DNA of 64,000 nt from Rugalucina vietnamica (lineage: Eukaryota; Mollusca; Bivalvia; Lucinida; Lucinidae), in contig OZ024877.1 of the NCBI GenBank assembly GCA_964017185.1, positions 8,534,006 through 8,598,005 on the forward strand, in the 5' to 3' direction. The first letter of the stretch is position 1. The number at the start of each line of letters is the position of its first letter. Of the stretch, positions 26,157 to 40,500 are shown one piece after another. The notes under the pieces are model-generated. The model saw nothing but the letters and a program-made list of their open reading frames with translations. It was not told the DNA's origin and did not search any database. The position numbers were made by a program, and so were the translations under genes.

Positions 26157-28520
26157 CTCACCAAATTTCTTGCCTGATAAAATACGACACCTCCAGATAT
26201 AAACATAAAGAGACATGCAGAGTCTCAAAGGTAAGTACAAATGAACGTTTCTCTTACACGTTCGTGCCATTTATCTTTTCTTTTTTTATTTGAATTGTAA
26301 CATATATTTAATAATCAAGAAAATTCAACTGTATTTCAGTTCTGGAGTTTGGTATGTTTCATGAAAAACGCTTAAACATTTCAAACACATTTTTCTATTA
26401 GTTAAATTGGGCTCCGCTGGTCAATTAGTACGCTTTGGAAATACGGCCCCTCCGCAGATTACACAAACGCATGATTTCCAAAATTGCATGATTAATAATT
26501 ATTTCCCAATATTATTGGCATCCCTGGAATAAAAAACCTAGCCAGACTGTTTAGATTGGAATGCCAGGTTGCATTTCATCTCGATGCAACATTTTTCACA
26601 TAGGTATTTTCCACGCCGAAAATGATTTTGGCAAAATTCATAAGCTTTTGGATGTGCTTTTGTGCGTGTATGATCTTTATTCAAATACCCATCATATGAC
26701 ATTCTCGGATTTTTAAACAAAAGTAAAATAACAAAATAAACTTACGTTTTAACTCTCTCTCCTTTTTTGCGGTTTGTTTACCAGGTCAACTTTCACTCCG
26801 GAAATGGTCAAATTATATATACGATTCACTCCGACGGTGTACAAATTGACCGTTTAGTGGGTGTGTAAGTGCAAGGAGTCTTCTTTGTGAGTCACCATTA
26901 TGTTTTATTCAAATGTGGTCAATAATTATGGGGACAGTCACTCACTGACAGTGACAAGGTCATGTGATTCATTGGCAAACAGTGGCCTTCAACTGTCTTA
27001 ATTGGAAATCTGCATCATCATGAGGACTCAGGTCTGACAGGAAAGCTGTAGATCATAACTACAACTTATCTCCTTTCACATCATAAAATTAAAAAGTCTG
27101 ATCCAACTACAGTAAATTAACTGTCTAAGTTCGATATTTGCGGGCTGTGGTACATGTAAAACAGCTTGGTTTATGTGGAATATAGCTAAAATCAATTTTC
27201 TCATGATGAACTTCAGTCAGCTAAACAATGATACCAAATATGGAGGCTAGTCTTATGGAAATATGTTGTATCATTTTGTACCTGTACTCCTGTTGACACA
27301 CTGTAGTATATCTACACCGGCACTTTTGGGTTTCGTCTTTCCAACGGTGTCAACATAAAAATATCAAATTTTAGAATATTGGAAAAATATGAGCGATCCT
27401 TGGCTTTCTGTTATATCTTAGTTGATAATGCACAAGAATAACCATCATTCGTCGCAGAATGCGTGAAGTTTTAGTGGCTGAATGCTCTAAAACCTTTAGA
27501 AAATCGAAAACAAAATTGTAGGGTTTCGTAGTAAAATTAAGTCCGCCAATGACGAAACCGGACATTTCTGACAAAACCGTACATGTGAAGTTTTCGTTTT
27601 TATCGCACCTGCTTATAGCAGGGTGCGATATAGGAGTCCAAATTTCCGTCCGTCCGTTCGTCCGTCCGACCGTCCGTCCGTCAACATTTACGTCGAAGTT
27701 TGACATTTACGTCAAAGTTTTTGTTATACCCCCGGCATTTATGCCGACGGGTATATAGCTTTCGCTTTTCCGTTCGTCCGTTTGTCTGTTCGTATGTTAG
27801 TTAGTTAGTTCGTTTCTTCGTTCGTAATTCCGGAACGTTCGTGGAATTTATGTCAAAGTTTTGGTTAAAGTTTCTCTAGAGGTGTATATCTCATGAACCA
27901 ATGGTCAGAAACCATTCATATTTGGACCATAGGTACCCTATAGGGTTTGCTTTGTTTCCATGAGTTCGGACCCCAGGGCCCATGCCCCGGGGTAGGGCTG
28001 GAGGTCAAAATCTAGGTCACCTTTAAAATATACTATTTACAATTTTAATGTTTCTTCTCTAAGTCCATATCTTAACAAACAATCAAAGGGATGTATTCTT
28101 ATTTAGTTCCTAGATACCCTATAGGGTTTGCTTTCATATTTCATGCCCGGTACCATCTCCAGGGGTGGGGCTAGAGGTCAAAATCTAGGACTTATTTATA
28201 ATATGGTAAATACCATGATAAATTTTCTGTAAGTCTATTTTCTTGACATCCACAAAGTCTTGTCAGAAAGCATTCATACTTAGACCATAGATACCATGTA
28301 AGGTTCAGACACCAGGGTCCATGTGCGGGGGGTGGGGCTAGAGGTCAAAATCTAGAACTTCTTTAAAAGTTATATTTTCTGTACTTTTCTCTACCACTGT
28401 GTTTAGAAATGATTTGTACATGCACCAAAGGGACTCTATAAGGTTTGCCTGGTTCCTAATGACATTAGACTCTAGGGTCCGTGCCCAGGGTGGGGCCAGA
28501 GGTCAAGATCTAGGACATCT

Positions 28521-28559
<39 letters not shown>

Positions 28560-31500
28560 TATGGAAGAATGACATTCTACTTTACATCTAGGACAGAGGA
28601 CCTGACCCTCAATGTCCGCGATCAAGTCCTAGATTGAGTATACAAGTCAGCTCTGTATACTGTTCTAAAATAGATCTGTCATTCTACTACATTCCCCACC
28701 CCCACCCCCACCCCCCTTCCCATGGTTTTAGACAGTGCATTTTGCAAATACAAATTTATAAGTAATACTTGTTGAGGTTGCTCTCTTTTATTCGGGAATG
28801 GTTCATTGTATCAGTGTCAGTGAGCATGTCTGGGTGGTGGGCCGGGAGGGGGGGGGCTAGGGGAGGGGGCGTTGGAGGGTGCTACCAGCCGGGGGTATAC
28901 GTGCCTCTCAAGGCACTTTTTCTAGTTTTCTCTACATTAGTGATAGCTGTGACTGTGAAACCTTGCATAGTAATTGTCCTTGACATACCCTTCAAGCACG
29001 CACCTAGACCCAGTGCCCTTGACCTATATTTCACGGTCCATTGACTTTTTTAATTTTAACGTCGAAGTTACGTCGAAGTTTGGTTTTCTCTGCATCAGTG
29101 ATAGCCACGAGTGTGAAACCTTGCATAGTAATTGTCCTTGACATACCCTTCAAGCACGCACCTTGACCCAGTGCCCTTGACCTATATTTCACGGTCCATT
29201 GACTTTGTTAATTTTAACGTCGAAGTTACGTCGAAGTTTGGTTTTCTCTGCATCAGTGATAGCCAAAAGTGTGAAACCTTGCATAGTAATTGTCCTTGAC
29301 ATACCCTTCAAGCACGCACCTTGACCCAGTGCCCTTGACCTATATTTCACGGTCCATTGACTTTGTTAATTTTTACGTCGAAGTTACGTCAAAGTTTGGT
29401 TTTCTCTGCATGGGTGATAGCCATGAGTGTGAAACCTTGCATAGTAATTGTCCTTGACATACCCTTCAAGCACGCACCTTGACCCAGTGCCCTTGACCTA
29501 TATTTCACGGTCCATTGACTTTGTTAACTTTTACGTTGAAGTTACATCGAAGTTTGGTTTTCTCTGCATCAGTGATAGCCATGAGTGTGAAACCTTGCAT
29601 AGTTATTGTCCTCGACATACCCTTCAAGCACGCACCTTGACCCAGTGCCCTTGACCTATATTTCACGGTTCACTGACTTTGTTAATTTTTACGTCGAAGT
29701 TTGGTTTTCTCCGCATCATTGATAGCTGCAAGTGTGAAACCATGCATAGGAATTGTCCTTGACATACCCTTCAAGCAGGCACCTTGACCCAGTGCCCTTG
29801 ACCTATATTTTGCGATCCATTGACTTTGCAAATTTTTACTTCAAAATTACTTCGAAGTTTGGTATCCTCTGCATCATTGATAGCTGCGAGTGTGAAACCT
29901 TGCATAGTAATTGTCATTGACATACTCTTCAAGCACTCACCTTGACCCGGTGCCCTTGACCTATATTTCATGTTCCATTGACTTTGCCCGATGCAGGTGC
30001 GATATCGACCTCCGCGGAGTTCTTGTTGTAAGTGTTTTAGTGCACAAAACTTGAAAAATTTCATTTTTTTTTTGCAAACAGAGATGCTTGTTGGTCAAAA
30101 CTCAACACGAACATACTTCAGAAAGGACTTCTTAAGACGTAGATTACAAATATCAAAAAGGTTGCATTTCATTTTTGTCTACTGTAACACTGGTGGAAGG
30201 ACGAAACGCAAAGTGCCGGTGTAGATATACCACAGTGAGACAGGAAGCATGATCATAGAAGTAAATGTAGATCATGTATATGATGCATTATTTATTATTT
30301 TCTACGTATGCAGAAAGCAATTTTCTCAGCTTTCTCTGTCCTGGCCTGATCAAAAGCTGTCCAAATTGTCGGGTCTAAATGTCCAGAAACCTGCTGTATT
30401 ACAGCATGACTTCAGTGGCTGTTTTTGTTGTTGTTATTTTCTGTTTTTACCTGTAAAACACCAACTTGTGCCAAAATAGCTGCATCTTAGTTAAGAAAAC
30501 CTGTCTATGGGGTTTCTGGTTGTACAAAGGTAAATTAATAACTAAATAGCAAAAACATACACACTGTTGGTTTACTGCATCTTTGCTATTGCATGAATGA
30601 ATGCAAAAAGCAGATTTTCCCATGAAGCAGCTGAAATATTAATGAAAACAAAAAATGCTGTACTCTGGTGGATACTTGATGTATACTCAATGAAAGCTGA
30701 ACAGTGTAGATTTCAAACATTATGACTGGTTTGTTTTTTTGTACACCCTAGATGTGATGATATAATGGTTTGTATAATGTATAACCATGATAACCAAACA
30801 AATTATCTGGTATGTCTACGAACAGCATGGTTTTCGTGTTATATCCAAAGACAGGATTTCATTGTGATGGTACAAAGTAATGATCCAAATGGATTATGCA
30901 TCAACAATATCTGCAAATATTATTGCCATGAAAAATTACTCAGAAAGTACTCCCATTGATAAGAATTGTTTTACAATCAGACACCTTGAAACTTGTTATG
31001 GTGAATCTTCAGGTTGATCAATATTACTGGAGCTGAGTCATGAGAAAACTGGATTTTTGCCTATGCAAAAACAAAGGTGCAGATCAGCTGTGCAGTAAAT
31101 GCACAGCTGATCAGCACCTTTTATGTTTTCGCTACAAGGAGAGTACAATCCCTTTTCTCCTGAAATCCGAAATTTCAAGCTTCTAGTGTTCTTCTTTGGC
31201 AGCACAGACCTGTTTGTGTCAGACCTGGTTGGAAATCCCGAAGACCTGCAGTCTGAAGTGCAAACAGTATATTTGTAATTACGTCTTCCCCACCACGCCA
31301 GGAAATGGAGAGAGCTTCTGTTGAGCTTGCTCCCTACTCTCAGTGCTATGCTTACAGATAGTAAAACCACAGCTGATTAAGCTGCCCTCTTTGCCTATAT
31401 AACACAGCCCCTGCTATTCCCCCAGTTTAGCTGTGACTGCTTAGGTCAAATTCCAGCTAGGTCCCCCATCCTACGGGTGTTGGGGGGGAGGGGCCAGGGT

Positions 31501-34500
31501 AGAGAGAACTTTTTTCCAGCTTGCTCCCTACCCCATTCTGTGCTATGTGTACAGAGGTAGTGAAACCACAGCTGTTCACCATGATATTAATATTGCCAGT
31601 CCATCTCAAAAGATCTATCATATGTCTGCTAAGATAGACCTGATGAAACATAATGAGAACCTGAACAGGCTGTGCCCATGAGTTTAAGATTTCAGCCTTT
31701 TAATAAATAAATTGATGTACTGCTTTGTACCTGCTCTAATACAGCCCCTTTCACTCGAGTTTGCCGTTTGATCATTTAGGTCAATCAAATTTGTTCACTC
31801 GAGTTTGCCGTTTGTTTGTAAATCAGGTAACATTTTATTCTATTTTAGAACTGAAACAGTGTCCCAGGTGCCAGGTGTTCTTAAAATCTATTCAGCATTT
31901 ATCTTTAGGTAATGATGTCACCTCTTCTGATAAAACATTGTAATTGCTTGGTTAAAGCAAATTTTTATTTCAAAATTCTTTGCACAACATATACAATGCA
32001 TATTAAGAACACACATTTGTAACAGGATAGAGACAAAAGCAGAATTTTATCAATTTAAGCAGTTACCTGATCGGTATCTACATGGCAAAATTCCCCAAAG
32101 GAAGTTAAAAATTTCACTCGAGTTTGCCGTTTTTAAAGGTCATTTAGTTTGAAGCTGTCACTCAAATCAAAAGATCAATCAATCCAGATGTCTTTGAGGA
32201 CAACATGAAAAGAAGCTCAGATCTTCGGAACACATGGTCTTCTTTTGTGATGCAAATGCTAAAAATGGCAAACTCGACTGAGGAAGTGCACACACAAATG
32301 GAAGTTAAAATTGAAAAGAAAATTTTGGACGCTTTAGGATTGCAATATTTGTTAACATTTGCTTGTTTACTTTGTTGCTTTATGTCCCATTCAACAGCTG
32401 TGGTCATGTGGGGACTTGTGATGATTTTATTAATTTGAAACCCTATTGGGTCAAACAAAATCATATAAAGACACTATATGCCTGGTCACACACAATCTAG
32501 TCTGCCTAAGTTACTTTTACCCTTAAAGCATTATGTTGTAGAGACAAGCCTCAACCAATGTCAGAAATTTGTTTCAAAAATCATTTGGATTAGTTAATCT
32601 GTGTTATTTAAAGCAATATTTTGTAAAAAATGTATGTAGACATTGAAGATTGACATAATCTGCTGTCATTCTAAAACCACTAAAGCAGCCAAATAGATTT
32701 GTACAGCTGAGTGATTGTCAGTTAGAATGGTCAGGAGTGTGAATAACTGTTCTCGACTTTTGGGCAGTATTAACAGCAAGAAGTTTTGGCCAGCTTCCAT
32801 TCATGAGTAGCTTGAAATTTTATTGAAAGTGGCAAAGCATGCCAGGGGAAAATATGATTTCAGTGTGAAACCTCTGAATTTGTGTTAACAGACTATATCA
32901 TATTTATTCTAGGAGAAGAAATAACGTTTTTTTGTCAGTTCTCTTACAAAATTGATGGTCTAGACACTAAAGAACCATCTCCATAGTGCACTTATCATGT
33001 TCATTTAATAGTTCAGATCATTTGGATTCCAAGGGCAAGATATTGATTTACATTCAACCACTTCCTAGGCCCTACAAAGTTTGCAAATTTTTTACTATCG
33101 TGTTGTATGTTGTCAGTTGCTGGCTAAAACAGGGTACTCAGTAATGAATAATGCTAAACTACATGTACATGTACCTCCAGAAAGCCTGTCTACTAAAAAG
33201 TGTAGACTTTAGCATGGTAAAGAAGCTGCAAGTCTTTTCCCCATGACCTCAGTTGTATACTGTTGATGACTTAGACAAAGCCACAAATCAAACAGACTTT
33301 CACTTTTATTCTGAACATACATGTATTGTATATTTCAGATACCTTGGTATTGGATTGGCCGCTCAAGGAGTCAGCATGAACAGACTGCCAGGTGAGGGAC
33401 TTGAATAATTAATCATAACAGCAGAGTTGTCGCTAACTGAGTCAGAATCAAAAAGTTGGAGTTTAAAACTCTTAATTTGGAGTTGAACTCCAAATTATGA
33501 GTTTTAAACTCCAACTTTTTGATTCTGACTCCTAACTCTTTGAAAAGCTCCAATTGTGATGTGTAGGAAGATTGGAAGAATCCAACATTGCAGGAAATGC
33601 CTCACTTTTACTCCAATTTTCAAAATCCTAGTGAGAACTCTGTCAAAGTATATAAAAGAGCTGATGAATGGCTGACCCTCAAAATAAATAGGGATGGCAC
33701 CTAGGAGGTTTGTGAGAAAAAACTTGGAAGATTTGTGAGAAAAAATTTTTGATGATGACGAGATGTCACGATGACAATAGGTTATTATAGCGACAGTGGT
33801 GGCGACGACAATTAATAGTTCCACATTGGTACTTCTGAGTATGGCAGAAGCCATTTGTAACAAAGGCCTCTCACAAGGAATATTTTCTCTTAAAGACTTT
33901 GAAAAGCCCTTTGTGTCCTTCACTAAGAGGAATTTCAACTGATTTAAGCTCTACCAAAAAAAATGCTTTAGAAAAAGAGATTTTTTTATGAAACTGGCTA
34001 TCTAATGTATGTAGTTAGAGAAGTATATTTAGAGAATATACCAATGTAAATACATATGAGCCGCCTCGTGGGAAAACCAACAATCTGCATATGCGAAAAC
34101 AAAGACGTAGATCAGCGTCGCGGTAACCGCGAAGCTGATCAGCGCCTTTGTTTTCGCTACACAGATAGTACACTTCCTCTTCTTTTTAATTCCGAAATTT
34201 CAAGCTTCTAGCCTGCTTCTGTGACTGTGCAGCCTGATTTGTGTCGGACCTGTTCGGAAACCACATTGTTGGTTTTCCCACTAGGCGGCTCATATATCCT
34301 CCTGCCATGCTGCAATGTTTTCCATCTTCAGGTTGGGACAAACACTCCTATGGTTACCATGGTGACGATGGTAACTCGTTCTGTTCCTCTGGTACTGGGG
34401 AGCCGTACGGCCCCACCTTCTCAACCAATGATGTGATAGGATGTTGTGTAAACCTCATAGAAAACACATGCTTCTACACCAAGAATGGGGTCAACCTAGG

Positions 34501-37500
34501 TAGGCTTTGTAGAAATGTTATAGAAGAAAGAGCAAACTGTCAGTAAGATTTCAGAGAAAGAGTGAGCAAATACCAAAGTGAAATATAGGTCAACCTTGTT
34601 AGAACGCTATCTTTGGGGTCCATGGAAACAGATGTGTTATATGTGAACCGTGTTATAATGAGGTTATTCACAATAGACATATAGCTAAAAAAAAATTTGG
34701 GGAGCCATGGCATGGCCGTGCTATATTGAAACCCACACTAAAGTGAGGCCTGTTATAATGAGGTTGAACTGTACATATACAGCTACAAGGGTGTAGGTCT
34801 GTCGGTCATGTTGCCATTGTTTTCACATGAATCATCAAAAAGTTCTTTGTTGTGCAACTTAAAAAATAAGCATCTCAGAATTTGGATTGGAATTAAAATG
34901 TTTTAAGATTTTTAAAAATGTCAGGAATAGAAAAGAAAAAATGAGTTAATTTTCTATTTCACTGAAAAAATAACAGGTTGATTTCATTGTGAATGTTTGC
35001 CTTCTATTCCAGGTATTGCCTTCACAGATTTACCAGTGAGTATTTCTAGCCTTTAAACATTGTATTGAGAAATCTCTTAACAAAATTTCCCTTGCAATGT
35101 ATTGACAAACCAACCAGTAAACATTCAGATTGGTGTTTTGAAAAAAAGAACGGCCTCAATTAAGAGAGAAATCTTGTCTTCAATGAGACCTTAGTCAATG
35201 TTTGACTCTAAACCAAGGCTAATAGTAAATTGGGCATCAGGCTTCATGTACAGCCAAAGATGTGTACAGTAGAGGCAGATCAGGCATCTGAAAAGCGAAA
35301 GCAAAGGCATGGATCAGATGTGCAGCTACTGCACAGCCTATCTGCGCCTTTGTTTTTGTGTATTTGAAAAACAGGCTTTCTTGTGGCAGCTCTATTTGAG
35401 CCGCTTGTGGGAAAACCAACAATGTGGTTTCCGAACAGGTCCGACATAAACCGACCTGTACAGTTACTGAAAAGAGCTAGAATCTTGAAATTTTGGATTT
35501 AAGTAGACGAGGAACTGTACTATCCCAGTAGCGAAAACAAAGGCGCTGATCAGCTTCGCAGTAACTGCGAAGCTGATCTGCGCCTTTGTTTTCGCCTGGG
35601 CAGATTGTTGGTTTTCCCATGTGGCGGCTCATTTATAGTGGAGTAAAACTGATACAATAAATACAGTATCAAATTGTAAAATGAATAGGTTGTCAAAACA
35701 CTGACCATATTTATGTCAACAAATAGATTTAAACTTGGTTGATTCATTATATGATAAACTTGAATTACAAACAGACACCAAATAGGCTAATCAGTCACAC
35801 AAAACAAAATCAGATACTTTTCAAGTGCAGACATTGGTCAGTCTTACATCAACCAGTCAGACTGTTCAGAGCTTCTTGTCCCTACGGGGTATGCCAGGAC
35901 CAAACTGTTTTAGAAAGACGTCATGCTAGAAAGTGCTAGTACGTGTACGTGTTTATGCTGGCTATTTATGTCATTATGTCGGTTTTGCTTTTGTTTTGCA
36001 GCACCTATAGAAAAATTTGACCAACATTTTTGTGCTGATGTTGACTATGTTTTCTGTGTTTCAGCCTAATCTATACCCTACAGTTGGTCTACAGACTCCT
36101 GGTGAAGTGGTAGAGGCCAACTTTGGTCAGAGTCCTTTCGTCTTTGATATAGAAGATTATATGAGGGTATGTAGCTTACATTATATTGAAATATATATAA
36201 ATGAAAGTCTGGAAAATATGTGGTAAGGAAGTAAGTTCATACAAATGAGCCGCCTCATGGGGAAAAACAACAGTCTGCATAGGCGAAAACAAAGACGCAG
36301 ATCAGCTTCGCGGTAACCGCGAAGCTGATCAGCGCCTTTGTTTTCGCTACTCGGATAGTACAATTCCACTTCTACATAAATCTGATATTTCAAGCTTCTA
36401 GCTCTTTTCTGTGCTTGTACAGGCCGGTTTGTGTCGGACCTGTTCGGAAACCACATTGTTGGTTTTCCCACGAGGTGGCTGCCATGTCAATTTTGCATAC
36501 AAAGCCTCACCATTGGTTCCTCAAAAGATGCTAGAAAAACATTACGCTACTTAAAATTGGCTGCAAATTTTCATAAGAAAGCAGTCCATGGCGGCATAAT
36601 TTTGTGCTTGAAAAATCATAGAAGACCTTATAGAAGCCATCCGTAATAAGTTTGTTAAGTTGTTATAGGAATGGAGAATGAAGACTCGACTGACCATAGA
36701 GCGGTTCCCTGTCAATGATAAGAAGGGAGAGTGGCAAACAGCATTACAAAGGTATACAAACATCTAGAATATAGGAATCAACCATTGTTTTCAGTGTTCA
36801 AACATTTGATGCCATCATGGATCATGAGGAGGGTGTTGTAACACAAGGTCGAAGGCCACATGTTCAAACCCCTTCCAAGTGATTCAGCGAATGTTTGTGA
36901 AGACTGAAACAAAACATGGTTGATCTCTATTCTTGCATTTCATGGGAATTCACTTAAAATCTCTTGAAAATAACATTACGAACGTAAGAATGTAAAAGCT
37001 CACCGAAATCCGCAGGGCGTCTTTAAGGTCGGCCATTTTGTTTCTATGGAACAGAATGACATCACATCACATTGACCAATGATGTAGACAGATTTAAGCC
37101 CAAAGCCATGTTCAAACAGAAAGTGAATTTCATGATTTGAACATGGGTTTGCTGTTTGATCACATCTCTCCGCCTTATTGAAAACGGCTTTAAACAGCTA
37201 TGTGCATAGATATCTATGCAAGAATAGGACTTAAAGCAGGGCTCAAAAAAGTCGAAACGCCAAAACCTTGCATCTTACATTGCGGTGTTTCATGGCCAAT
37301 GTGAGTAAATAATGTAACATGGTCTAGGTCATGTGACTGGTAAAGGTTTTTCATAGATAGATGGAGAATTTCAAGATTGACACTGCTTTCTCAAACTAGT
37401 GCAAAGAAGAAAAAAAAGAATTAGTTTGGCCAAGCATGAAATTCGGTTTAATACTGAATATTCATCAAAAGTGATGATTTTGACAAACAAATGACACATT

Positions 37501-40500
37501 TTTATGCTATAAAACCCAGAAGAAAAAAGCTAAATTGTAAACCGTTTTGGTTTGAATATAAGATAATCATTCACAAAAATGTATTGCATTGTTAGCTCAC
37601 CTGAGCCGAAGGCTCACAAGGTGAGCTTATAGTATAGTAGCTGAGCCGGCGTCCGTCCGTCCGTGCGTCCGTCCGTCCGTCCACATTTTCAAACTTGAAT
37701 ATCACTAAGACAACAAGGCCAATTGTGACCAAATTTTATCTAAAGCATTATTGAGGAGGGGGAAAGGTTGTGTTAGGTTTTGGGCCAGGTCGGATCAGAA
37801 CTCTGGTTTCCATGGCAACAGATAGCTCCCATAGACTTACAATGGGAATAACATATAAAAATCTTCTTCTCTGAAACAACAAGGCCAAGAGCATTCATAT
37901 TTTGTGTGTAGCAATGTCTAGTGGTCCTCTTCATAAATCCTGCCAACCTTGCCCCTGGGGTCAATACGGCCCGCCCCGGGGGCGTCATGGGGAAAATATA
38001 AAAAAATCTTCTTCTCCGAAACCACAAGGCCCAGAGCTTTCATATTTTGTATGTAGCAGTGTATAGTGGTCCTCTTTATAAATCCTGCCAATCATGCCCC
38101 TGGGGTCAAAAATGACCTGCCCCGGGGGTTATTAGCTCCCATAGACTTACAATGGGAAAACAGAAAAAAATCTTTTTCTCCGAAACTACAAGGCCCAGAG
38201 CTTTCATATTTTGTGTGTAGCAATGTCTAGTGGTCCTCTTCATAAATCCTGCCAACCGTGCCCCTGGGGTCCATACGGGCCCACGCCCCAGGGGCGTCAT
38301 GGGAAAAACATAAAAAAATCTTCTTCTCCGAAACCACAAGACCCAAAGCTTTCATATTTTGTGTGTAGCAATGTATAGTGGTCCTCTTTATAAATCCTGC
38401 CAATCATGCCCCTGGGATAAAAAATGGCCCCGCCCCGGGGGTCATTAGCTCCCATAGACTTGCAATGGGAAAAACATAAAAAAATCTTCTTCTCCGAAAC
38501 CACAAGGCCCAGAGCTTTCATATTTTGTGTGTAGGGTCCATATGGGCCCCGCCCCGGGGGCGTCATGGGAAAAACTTTAAAAAATCTTCTCCGAAACCAC
38601 AAGACCCAGACCTTTCATAATTTGTCAGTAGCAATGTATAGTGGTCCTCTTTATAAATCCTGCCAACCGTGCCCCTGGGGTCCATACGGGCCCCACCCCG
38701 GGGGTGTCATGGGAAAAACATAAAAAAAATCTTCTCCGAAACCACAAGGCCCAGAGCTTTCATATTTTGTGTGTAGCAATGTATAGTGGTCCTCTTTATA
38801 AATCCTGCCAACCGTGCCCCTGGGGTCCATACGGGCCCCGCCCCGGGGGGTCATGGGTAAAACATAAAAAAAAATCTTCTTCTCCGAAACCACAAGGCCC
38901 AGAGCTTTCATATTTTGTGTGTAGCAATATAAAGTGGTCCTCTTTATAAATCCTGCCAACCGTGCCCCTGGGGTTTTTACGGGCCCCGCCCCAGGGGCGT
39001 TATGGGAAAAACATAAATAATCTTCGTCTCCGAAACCACGAGACTTAAAGCTTTCATATTTTGTGTGTAGCAATGTATAGTGGTCGTCTTTATAAATTCT
39101 GCTATAAATCCTGCCAACCGTGCCCCTGGGGTCCATCCAGGCCCCGCCCCGGGGGCATCATGGGAAAAACATAAAAAGATCTTCTCCGAAACCATATGGC
39201 CCAGAGCTTTCATATGTTGTGTGGACCAATGTATAATACTCTCCTTTATAAGTGCTGCCAACGGTACCCCTGGGGTCCATACAGGCCACACCCCAGGCAT
39301 GTCATTATCTACCATAGACTTATAATGGAAATATATGAAAAAATCTTCTGTCACAAAGCTGGTATATTTGGTATACAACATTATCATGTGGAGCACTACG
39401 TAAATCCTGCCAATGTTGCCCCTGGGGTCAAATATGGCCCCATCCGGGGGGTCATTATAGGACCCTGACCTTGTTAGATGATTTTTTCAAGTGAACCAAA
39501 ATGGCAGACAAGAGGATACACAATCCAGACAAGAGCTATTCTGCTGATTTAAGTTGGGTTTCAAGGTCACATGGCCAAGATGGCCACCATACCCGCATAT
39601 GGTAAAAACCTCAATTACTTTGTCTAGTGACTGTACTTGTTGGCTACTTGTTATATTTGAGCTGCCGCATGGGAAAACCAACAATTTGCATACGCAGCAC
39701 CTTTGTTTTCGCTACACAGATAGAACACTTCCTTTTCTTCTTAAATTCGAAATTTCAAGCTTCTAGCCTGCTTCTGTTTCTGTACAGCCGGGTTTATGTA
39801 AGACCTGGTTGGAACCCCAAATTGTTGGTTTTCTCACGCACAGGCTCATTTTTGCTTTATAATTTCCAGGCTAGTCTCGACATATCTGATTCACCACGGT
39901 TACTGTGCTACTGCTGAGGCCTTTGCCAGATCTACAGGACAGTCTATAGAGGAGGAAATAGTCTCTATCAAAAACAGACAAAGTATCAAGAATTTTTCTC
40001 AATTTAAAGTTTTTATTGTTATGCCTTTGAACTTTTGTGTGCCAATGACAATTTTAAAATTAAAACATTGGCCTCCAAATGCTGGGTAGAAAAAGCTAGA
40101 AAAATAAATTTTATGAGCCAAAGATTATATTAATACATCTGACCTCCACCAAATGGGGCTGTGAAAAATGAGTGTGTTAGGTAGAACTTGAAGTCCCACT
40201 TAAATGGAAGCAGCATTTTTATGACCATAGCAATTTTCTGGGACATTAAGCTAGAGTAGAAAAAGCCCTTCAGGCTACTATGTGGTATTATTTTGGCAAG
40301 CTTTGTGACCAGAGGGACACACTTTTTTTACAATTCACAATCTTTGCAGGAATACAGAAGTTAGTCCTAGCGGGTAGGATGGGTGAAGCTATAGAGACCA
40401 CACAACAATTATATCCGGGTCTTCTCGAGAGAAACACTAACCTCATGTTTATGTTAAAGTGTAGACAGTTCATAGAGATGGTGAATGGATCGGACAGTGA

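Larger units (their letters stand above)
23172..26868. mobile_element. Foldback-type TIR element V (3.7 kb) with CAC termini
   Basis: Left end CACGCCGGGTAAACGG then TCAATTTGTACACCG. Right end is the inverse CCGTTTAGTGGGTGTG preceded by CGGTGTACAAATTGA. TAAGT occurs next to both ends, a possible 5-bp duplication. Further matches deep inside the arms (GCGTACCAATTGACTAG at about 23606 against its inverse near 26415; an AATCCGARAATGTCATATGA block in both arms) show arms of several hundred bp. CAC ends plus 5 bp recall Transib/RAG-like elements, but no such transposase was seen. Confidence 0.6.
27299..30237. mobile_element. TIR element Y, host of a two-deep Helitron-like nest
   Basis: Left end CACTGTAGTATATCTACACC then GGCACTTT. 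Right end is the inverse AAAGTGCCGGTGTAGATATA then CCACAGTG. TIRs are about 50 bp with few mismatches and continue as GTTTCGTCTTTCCAAC. Without the nested insert the element is about 0.5 kb and non-coding. Target duplication is not resolved. Confidence 0.75.

Noticed and set aside
38106-39396. Several overlapping 100-160-codon minus-strand frames with repeated [18 protein letters not shown] peptides
   Set aside because: They are frames through the tandem core of Helitron-like family D; every unit repeats the same peptide and the frames shift between units. Not a repeat protein.
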